DNA from: Beaufortia kweichowensis
Taxonomy: Eukaryota; Chordata; Actinopteri; Cypriniformes; Gastromyzontidae
Assembly: GCA_019155185.1 (NCBI GenBank)
Contig: CM032809.1
Location: 10,065,200 to 10,129,199 of the forward strand
Length of the DNA stretch: 64,000 bases
Direction: 5' to 3'
The translations under genes were made by a program, and so were the position numbers. Below the pieces are notes generated by a model, which worked only from the letters and a program-made list of their open reading frames with translations, did no database searches and was not told the origin of the DNA. This document shows, one piece after another, positions 56,532-64,000 of the stretch; the stretch's first letter is position 1, and every line of letters begins with the position of its first letter.

Positions 56532-57547
56532 GTAGAGGAAAGAGAGAAACATGAAGGCTTTTTGCATGTGTTTTCAGCACTTTATAGTGTGAACTTGAAT
56601 GGTTGCTATGAAATCATAGTGTGCTTGTCATTGCATGGCTAGAAACAGTTATGTTATCATTCTGGAAGAGATTCTCTGTTCAGACACTCAATGGCTCATT
56701 CCACTCTTGACCTTTCTTCATCTCTTTCTCTCTCTCTAGACAGACAGATGGTGTCAGTTCACGGTCACTATCAGAGTCGCTTTGTCTGTTTGACCACAGA
56801 CATTGGTTCATGTCCCACTTAATATTTATGGTGACTACAGACAATATTTAAATGATTCCTCCTAGCATTATAAAATAGATTGTCCCGCTCTAAATAACAC
56901 TATTGGTTTGGTTAATGTTGTTGGGTCGGTCTGGTCAGAACGCTCAGAGTGATGTTTTAACAGCAGCACCACAGAGCCACAGTGTTTACATTTTTGGGAA
57001 AATCAACCTACCAATGGATTACTTCCAGTTGTCTATCCACATTACATTGGGATAGGAAAAACTTAACATCAAAAATTTTACACACGTCACTTTAAAATTA
57101 TTAGATTTGGGCTCCCCCTCCTTCCTCAATCAAAATATGCTTATGTTTAGACAGACAGATCAGTATTCCTAACAGTATGCAGTTTTTATGGGTTGATTCG
57201 TGAATCGTTAACTTTGGCCAGTGCCAATCCCGAATGAAATGGTCCACAAAAGTATTCAGACATTTAAAATGTTTAAATGTTACTAAATTAGATAGCAAAT
57301 TATCAAACCATCTTTCGTAGACAGAAATATAATTGTGCCAACATAAATTAAATTCTTTAATTAGAAAACTAACATTTTATAAAAAAAATATTTTTGAAAT
57401 GGAGCACATAATAAATAAAAAGCTGCCAATAGGAGTCCAGCATAGATAGAAATTTCTACAGTGTTGTTTAAAAAGCTTCTCAGGTTGAAACCTCAAGAAA
57501 CTGGATGATTAAATGTCAAGAGTATGATTTTACAAAGGGTGACGACT

Positions 57548-57690
57548 TTTGAAGATGATCAAATATAACATAGTGTTCATTTATTTTGGATGCTTTTAGT
57601 CACAACATAATTCTCACATGAAATAATTGTGTTATTTTGACGAGTTTACTACTACTCTAAAATGTAAAAAAGCGTTTCCACAATTTTGAT
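57548..57690. mobile_element. Degenerate fish interspersed repeat (relative at 4456-4610)
   Basis: Inverted relative to the 4.46-4.61 kb copy and sharing the same ordered blocks (reverse complements of 'tagtagtaaactcgtc' and 'aattatgttgtgactaaaa'). Confidence 0.5.
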
Positions 57691-57867
57691 CTAAAGGTGT
57701 GAAATGTTTTGCTAAAAAGAATAATTTGTTTTTTTACCACTTGGCTTGCACTTATTTGCCTTTATGCATTAATAAGTGTACATTTTGTGTGTATTTTAAT
57801 GTCCAAAATACTTTTTTGGGCCACAATATATGATTACATCTTTTCCTCAGACAGCACAGAATCACTT

Positions 57868-57990
57868 CCAGGACATTCAGGAGAGTAAAGCAACACGTAG
57901 AGCATGGTGCTAGCAATGCCAAAGTCATGGGTTTGATTCCCAGAGAACTACCAGGCACCAATTACCTGTGTGCTGTGCAGACTCCTATAG
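57868..57990 (+). mobile_element. tRNA-derived SINE head
   Basis: A B-box-like GGGTTTGATTCCC at 57929-57941 and an A-box-like 'tagagcatggtgctagca' about 25 bases before it, spaced as in a tRNA. The region lacks a folded acceptor stem, so it is a retroposon head and not a tRNA gene. Confidence 0.55.
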
Positions 57991-58044
57991 ACACATTCTC
58001 ATGTTCACAGACTGTGTGCCTGTGGGTCCAAATTCAAGGCAGTG

Positions 58045-58052
58045 TTCCCACA
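58045..58052. promoter_or_regulatory. heyl: RBPJ (CSL) site in the heyl proximal promoter
   Basis: TTCCCACA (TGTGGGAA on the minus strand, in the context CTGTGGGAACA), 754 bases upstream of the heyl ATG. HEY genes are direct Notch/RBPJ targets in vertebrates, so the position is sensible. Binding is inferred. Confidence 0.45.
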
Positions 58053-58522
58053 GCGGTCTTCCTATTGTCCTGGGACAGAGAGAGAGAAACTAATTAAAAG
58101 AGTGGAAGAGAAGGACTAAAAGAGAAAGAGAAAGAAGAGGAGGCAGAGTAAAGATAGAGCAAGATGAGACAGTGGAGAAAAGAGGCTAATTGAAAGGAGA
58201 GAAATGACAGAGAGAGAGACGAGACATGGGATGGGAGGGTTGATGAGGGAGGGGTAAGAGAAGGGAGGGGTGTGGGAGTGTAACAGGGAGTCAAAACTGG
58301 CAACTTTACCAAATTGCCCAAGTTCAGACTTATGTCGCTGTTGCACAGAAGAGGACATTGGTATCTGACTAACTACACTAGGCTGAAAAGCAAGAAATAG
58401 GAGGAAATAGTGAAAGAGAGCATTGTCAGGACTATCTCACTCCTGGGGGTCCAGCCATGTCAAAACTCTGGTACACATCAGAGCAGAAACAAGGAGCAGA
58501 CTAAATCATCGAGAGGGTTCCT

Positions 58523-58528
58523 ATAAAT
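58523..58528 (+). promoter_or_regulatory. heyl: Candidate heyl TATA box
   Basis: TATAAA in 'cctataaatcc', 276 bases upstream of the ATG, predicting initiation near 58555. A GA-rich stretch (about 58080-58260) lies further upstream. Confidence 0.45.
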
Positions 58529-58798
58529 CCACGCAAGCTGTACACTTTTATTGTGGTTTGAGGATAGAGAGAGAAGCAGAAACAGAAAAGAGAGGGATTG
58601 AGAAGAAGGTGGAGGAGAAAAGAAAAAGGGAGGGGCGTGCTTGCATTAGAAGGTGGCTGGCTTCCTTACAGTTACATTTGAAGGCTTGAAGAGGAATCCA
58701 TCATCTCAGATCTTCTCAACTGGATCGCACTTCTTCATCGCTCCATTGCTTCATCGATCTGACAGTCGTTCAAAGGGATTGTGGAGGACGTCGTGGAG

Positions 58799-61700
58799 AT
58801 GAAGAGACCTCATGATTACAGTTCCCCAGACTCGGACACGGATGAACTCATCGATGTTGGACAGGAGGACAGCTACTGGTGAGGAATTTAAGAAAATGCT
58901 AAGAATTAGTCATGAATATGACACAAATGATATGACTGTCACTTCTTGTACATGAATGCTCAACTGATTAAAAGTGGCTTCATGAAGGTTCAATTATATT
59001 TAATTGTATCCAACATTGACCAGCTATGCTGTAGTTGTTTACAACGCAAAATACATTTAAGGGACCAGGTGTACCTTTACGTGGGCCTTCTGGGTTTATG
59101 ACGCACACATCATCTGATGTCTAACCATTAACAATCAAAAGTCAATGTTTAGACTATATAAGATAATCATTTTTAATAGTATTTTTTGTGGAATGAAGAA
59201 TTTTGTTTATTGTTCCAACAGACTCGAACCGGGTTTGTTATGGTGGTTTTAGAGAATATATTTAGACTATATTTAGATTTAGCTGCTATAGAGACACACT
59301 GCCCCCAGTTTTGGGAAAAACAAGCATAAAAGTGAGAAAAAAAAGTGTCATTATTTTATTTTGCATAAGCAATGACACACTGTTCCTGTTGGTGAAAAGT
59401 AAAGTGGCGCAGGTGTTTATGACGTTGGGCACCTGTTGCCAAAATCCCACATACCTGTATGGTAAATGCTAGGCCTATGATCTTATTTGATTTGCTCTTG
59501 AGAGGCGTTTTCTTCCTATTACTGTAGCCCTGATGAGTCCTTTATTTGCGTCAAGCTTTGTCTGTTTATTTCTTTCTGTCTGTTTTCTATTTTTTACTGG
59601 GTCATATTGAGTCTTTGATTTTTCAGTAGAGCTGTGACACAAATCAAGAGCAGACCAGAGACTCATGCGACCATCGATTGGTCTCTTTGAATCGCGCTTC
59701 ACGATGACCAATCATATTTCAGATTATCGGCTTTCATAAATCCAATTTGTCAAACTCTTAACCGGGATGCAAAACTCTATACAACATCAGAGCATCTTTA
59801 CAGATTTTATCCCTAAAACGACTTTTCTTCTTGGACTACATTTGTGTTTTTCTAAACAACACAAATGTTTGCAAATTAAGTTTCTCGATGTTAAAAGGAA
59901 TGAAACTAATATGATAAAAATAATAGTTATGCGTGTAAGTCAAACTAAAAGCAAAACAAACACTGTCATTCTGTTGGCAGTGCGTTGAGAGTGCCCATGC
60001 AAACCAGATCCACATTGAAGGATAATACCAAGTATTGATGTTTTCAAAGTGCACGCAAAACCCACTATTTCAGCATGCCCTGCGGATATGTAATCATCGT
60101 GTCTTTTGAGCTTAAAAGAAAACGCTGAAGAAAATGTAAGAATCATAACATATCAGCCATCTGACAATAATGTCCAGAAACGCGTTAAACCAAAATAATC
60201 TTGTTTTCTGTTTACCCCGGCGCTCCCGTGTCTCGCTGTTCCCCAAGACAAATTAGATTGGGTTTGATGATGTGCAACTGCGTTTCTGCCTTGTATTAAG
60301 TACAGTAATGACAACAATATGCATTGACATCAAAGCTTAAATCTGTACCCTTCCCCGCTCGCCGTTTCTTTTTCTCAGCCCTGTCACTGGGTCCATGTCT
60401 CCAGGCAGTACCTCACAGATCCTGGCTCGCAAGAAGAGAAGAGGGGTGAGTTTACGTCAATCTCAGCTTCTTTTTATCCCCTTTCATAGTTTTCCCATTG
60501 CTTGTTGCAAAACAGACATCGAGTATCATTCATGTGTAATTTTGCTACAGCCTTTGGAAGACTCTTCTTGCCATTTTCTTATTCTCGAAACTCTTCGCAA
60601 TGTAACTCTCTGTAGCTAGATTCATTTCTCTGACTTTAATTTGCGTTTAACTATTTGAGTTGATTTTTTCCAAAATCTGATCTGAAGAATGCTGCGACTA
60701 GGGCCTCGACCACAAAAATAATTCAGTTAGCAAATGCTTTCCATCTCAAATCTTGTTCTGTCTTTGTATTTATTCCGCTGGATTCCACAGATAATTGAGA
60801 AGAGACGCAGGGACAGAATCAACCACAGTCTGTCAGAGCTGAGGAGACTCGTACCCAGCGCCTTCGAGAAACAGGTAAAATGTTTTTAAAATGGCTGAGA
60901 GAGTTTAACGGACCAGTTCATTGTTGTGTAAATTCACAGAAATCAAAACATTATACCTAAACATTATATTTACCTAACGGCCAGGGCTCTTCTAAACTGG
61001 AAAAGGCTGAGATTCTTCAGATGACCGTGGATCACCTGAAACTGTTGCATGCCATGGGTGGCAAAGGTGAGAGGAAAAGTTAGTGGAATATAAATTTACT
61101 TAAACAAAGAATGCAATTTTAATATATAATAAAAATTGTGATTTAAAACTTTTTTTAAATGTTCTACTATAGCTGCCATAGTTTTTGATAGTATCTGATA
61201 AAATGGTTAAAAATGAAACTGTGATTGTCTTTCTCTCAGGCTACTTTGATGCCCGTGCTCTGGCGGTGGATTACAGGACTTTGGGTTTCCGGGAGTGTGT
61301 TGGAGAAGTGGTGAGATACCTGAGCTCTCTGGAGGGGGTTGATTCTTCAGACCCCATAGGCGCACGCCTCGTGTCCCACCTCAGCCACTGCGCCAGCGAG
61401 CTGGACCCTCTCCTCCAGAGCCCGGCTGCTCTGCCGTTCCCTCCCTGGCCTTGGTCCACCTTTCCTCAGCTCTCTGCTACTTCTCCTCCCGGTTCCTCTG
61501 CCCCATTTGCCCCAACCTCTCGCCGGGATCTGCCCCCCCATGCCACCGCCGCCCTGCTGGGCTACCCTTCGCCAGCCCTGCGTGTTGGGACTTTGAGCCC
61601 TCAGAGGGCGATACTGAGTCCAGCAATGACCCGGGTGCATCGGGTGCCCTCTATCCCCGGCCATCCTCACAGACTTCAACAGCACTCGCCAGATGGACCC

Positions 61701-61892
61701 ACAATCCCATCACCTCTCCAGGCCGTCCCGCCACCTTCATCTTCTTCTTCCAACTCCTCTTCTCAAACCGCCCCTCCCCAGGTTTCCTTCAGGCCCTTTG
61801 CACCTTTGGGGTCTCCAACACCGGCTCGTAGGGGTTTGGGTGCTTCCAGTAAGTCGGCACAGGGCTGGGGCACAGAGATTGGGGCGTTCTGA
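58799..61892 (+). CDS. heyl: Hairy/enhancer-of-split with YRPW-like protein, HEYL (five coding exons, 321 aa)
   Basis: A nuclear bHLH-Orange repressor downstream of Notch. Coding exons: 58799-58878, 60379-60445, 60791-60874, 60985-61066, 61240-61892, all GT-AG, in the five-exon layout of the HEY family. The N terminus [20 protein letters not shown] and the VGQED motif match HEYL rather than HEY1 or HEY2. The basic region [16 protein letters not shown] has the HEY-specific glycine (Gly49) where HES proteins have proline. The helix-loop-helix runs to about residue 100 ([18 protein letters not shown]). The Orange domain follows at about 105-150 ([20 protein letters not shown]). The rest is a Pro/Ser-rich tail ending WGTEIGAF, keeping the HEY C-terminal peptide while the YRPW tetrapeptide has decayed to QGW, as in mammalian HEYL. 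Confidence 0.97.
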
Positions 61893-64000
61893 TTCAGCTT
61901 CCCGGATTTTATGAGGAACAAAACATTTCTTGGTTAAATATCACCTGTGTTTGAAAAAGGAACTACAAAGCATTGGACATATAAGCAAATGTGATTTGTA
62001 AGTTTCATATTAAATTGTTTATACAGTTCAACTTAAAACTGCAATGGCATTTAGAAAAAGGAAAATGAGACATTTGAAAAACACAGTTTATGCCAGATGG
62101 AAATGAAATGAACTTTAAAATCCAAAGGGTAAAATCAGCTCTTGTAAAAATTCCATGCAATGTAGACTCTCGGTGAGACTGGATGAGTGCTTTGATTTTG
62201 GATTCCAGCTCATGAGGGAAGCTTTGATATTTCATTTTTTTACATTAGTGTATTTGTTTACTCTGTCATTTAAACGTTACGTTCACGTTGATTCTGACAA
62301 ATATGATATATCAGACATGTGACATGGAATTTCTTGAGAAAATTGACAAATGTGCCTTATTAAAACTGTTCCACTTATGCTGCAATACAATGCACTTACT
62401 TGTGTGTTTGCAATAACATGACGTTTCCAGAAGGTGGCAGCACTACAACACACTGTGTTTGTGTAGTTTTGTTATTATCCATCTTTTTCTGAACAGCATA
62501 ATTAATTGAAAGAAAACGTAGAAAAAGATAGTGCTCTAAGAAAGAGTTAAGAGATGCTTACAAACAACACAAATTGGCACTTATCTGAAAGACTCCACTG
62601 GGTGCTATAAGAGCAAGGTGCCATTTAAAGCATGCGTCTTCTTTAGCTGTCTCCAGAGGGGGTGATGAGAACACAGCGGTTCCACGGCCACTAACAACGT
62701 GGTGGCTGACGGCTCTGTTTCTGCAACAGCAAGAGGAAACCAGGCCTTGTGTGTCCTCTTATTGCCTCTGCCAATGACTCTTCAACTACAGGCTGTCATT
62801 AAAGTGCAACCTCTCTAACCCTCTCTCTCTCTTCAAAACACACACAGGAAATAAAAACAGGATCTCTATACACCCTTATCCTACTTTTTATACATCACAG
62901 AAGCAGAAAGTTATGTAATGGGATAATAGATAGTCAAGGAGTTCATTATCACAAAAATGAAACCCTGAACTATGAACAATGTAAATTATACCAAATGTAT
63001 GAAAAAAATCAATAATGAAGCAACAAAAATTTTAGTTGTAGGAACAATAGTGTAAGAAATGATGTTTTGATGGTATGACCATGTACAAGGTTAGTACATT
63101 TTGACACGGCACAGAAAGACTGTTTTGAACCAATCACACAACTCTGATGTCATTTTTACCTGCTTTTCTTGCTAAATTTAATAAAAAATTAAATAAAGCA
63201 TTAAAGACAGTCTATTAAACGTTAAGCACAAGTCAAAGCAGCTAATAGGCTGGAAAGGGCAATCGAGGAATTGTACTGAAATTTATAGGGAGCATATATG
63301 AAAAAGCATACTTTGTTTAAATTATTTTATAATCCAACTTGTAGATTAGTTCAAAAGTTATGCTATAATAGTCCATAACTACATACACGCAACTGGCCGA
63401 GCAATGATTAGATACTGTGCAACAACATGAGACACACTTGTGCGGTTAATCCACAGCACAACTGAACACAATATACAACAAAGGACATCAATTACATCTT
63501 CAATGTGGATTTACTGGACAGTCTTAAAACAGATTGCCAAGAACGCCACCGGAAAAGCAGAATGCATCATTAACAAGACAGTCTCAAATAAGGATTGGTA
63601 TTGACCATGAAAATCAAATAATGATGTGTTTAATCACCAACAAAACAAAACATCAAAGCGTTGATGAGACGTGATGGACAAGTGCTGTTTTCAAAGGCAT
63701 GCAAGAGTGTTTTTGGTTCTCGAGTTGTTGTTTGTTTGGTTGTGTGTTTTCCCTAGTTTATACTTTAAAATGGGCATGGAATGTGTGTATGCGTGTTTTA
63801 GACTGTGGTGCGACTTTGCGTCTGTGAGGGATGTGGCGCAATGTGGAAGCATGCGGCAGATTCTCATGCGAGTGCAGCGCTGTATGTGTGTAATTGTGTG
63901 TAGACAGATTCGCGTGTGAGCGTGCTATGTGTTTATGTTAGTGAATGGTTAGATCTGAGTGTGCATGTGTGTGGATCTAGTTCTCTGTTGTGTTGGCACC
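61893..64000. other. heyl 3' UTR and downstream noncoding DNA
   Basis: No coding exon is recognised. The first part should be the heyl 3' UTR; an AATAAA occurs near 62849, and weaker ATTAAA-type signals occur near 62010 and 62360. A more complex patch at about 62.64-62.83 kb may be regulatory. The remainder is AT-rich, with TG-rich DNA from 63.7 kb. Confidence 0.5.

Noticed and set aside
57890..57965. Possible tRNA gene
   Set aside because: A- and B-box-like words are present, but no paired acceptor stem or anticodon arm can be drawn. It fits a tRNA-derived SINE.
61185..61239. Extension of the last heyl exon upstream of 61240
   Set aside because: The open frame continues, but a clear polypyrimidine-CAG acceptor ends at 61239 and phase matching with exon 4 requires the splice.

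Overview
This window is vertebrate nuclear DNA, almost certainly from a ray-finned fish and most likely a cypriniform (zebrafish/carp lineage). It holds six intron-containing or receptor-type genes whose products I can align by eye to known vertebrate families, separated by long AT-rich noncoding DNA. It is full of TC/GA, TCTG/TCTA, ATT and AT microsatellites, tRNA-derived SINE fragments, and small inverted-repeat transposons of the kind that litter cyprinid genomes. There is no bacterial-style operon, CRISPR array or prophage.

Layout. 1-18.5 kb: noncoding DNA upstream of the ataxin-1 coding exons (probably introns between 5' noncoding exons), with microsatellites, repeats and a few conserved-looking patches. 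18.85-22.21 kb (+): ataxin-1 in two coding exons, followed by about 7 kb of 3' UTR ending near 29.2 kb. 30.5-35.3 kb (-): GMP reductase (gmpr), nine coding exons, 345 aa, tail to tail with ataxin-1 as in mammals. 36.4-39.7 kb (-): alpha-L-fucosidase (fuca1), eight coding exons, 447 aa. 40.8-43.0 kb (-): the BTB zinc-finger gene zbtb8b, three coding exons, 495 aa. 45.2-46.1 kb (-): a divergent class A GPCR that I cannot assign to a subfamily. 46.2-58.7 kb: gene-free DNA with repeats and several GC-richer patches that may be regulatory. 58.8-61.9 kb (+): heyl, a Notch-responsive bHLH-Orange repressor, five coding exons, 321 aa. 61.9-64 kb: noncoding.

The genes do not form one pathway: a transcriptional corepressor (ataxin-1), purine salvage (gmpr), lysosomal glycan breakdown (fuca1), a zinc-finger repressor (zbtb8b), an orphan receptor and a Notch effector (heyl). 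The linkage is informative: ATXN1-GMPR lie together on human 6p22, whereas FUCA1, ZBTB8B and HEYL lie on human 1p, so the fish locus joins two ancestral blocks.

No wholly new system was found. The most useful points are: a polyQ-free ataxin-1; perfect miR-101, miR-19, miR-130 and Pumilio sites in its 3' UTR; a probable GC-AG intron in gmpr; an AATAAA overlapping the fuca1 stop codon; an atypical GPCR lacking the usual disulfide cysteines, with a duplicated upstream first-exon-like module; a large hairpin transposon just before the ataxin-1 coding exon; and candidate RBPJ, TFEB and RFX sites. All exon limits were derived by hand from reading frame and splice signals.
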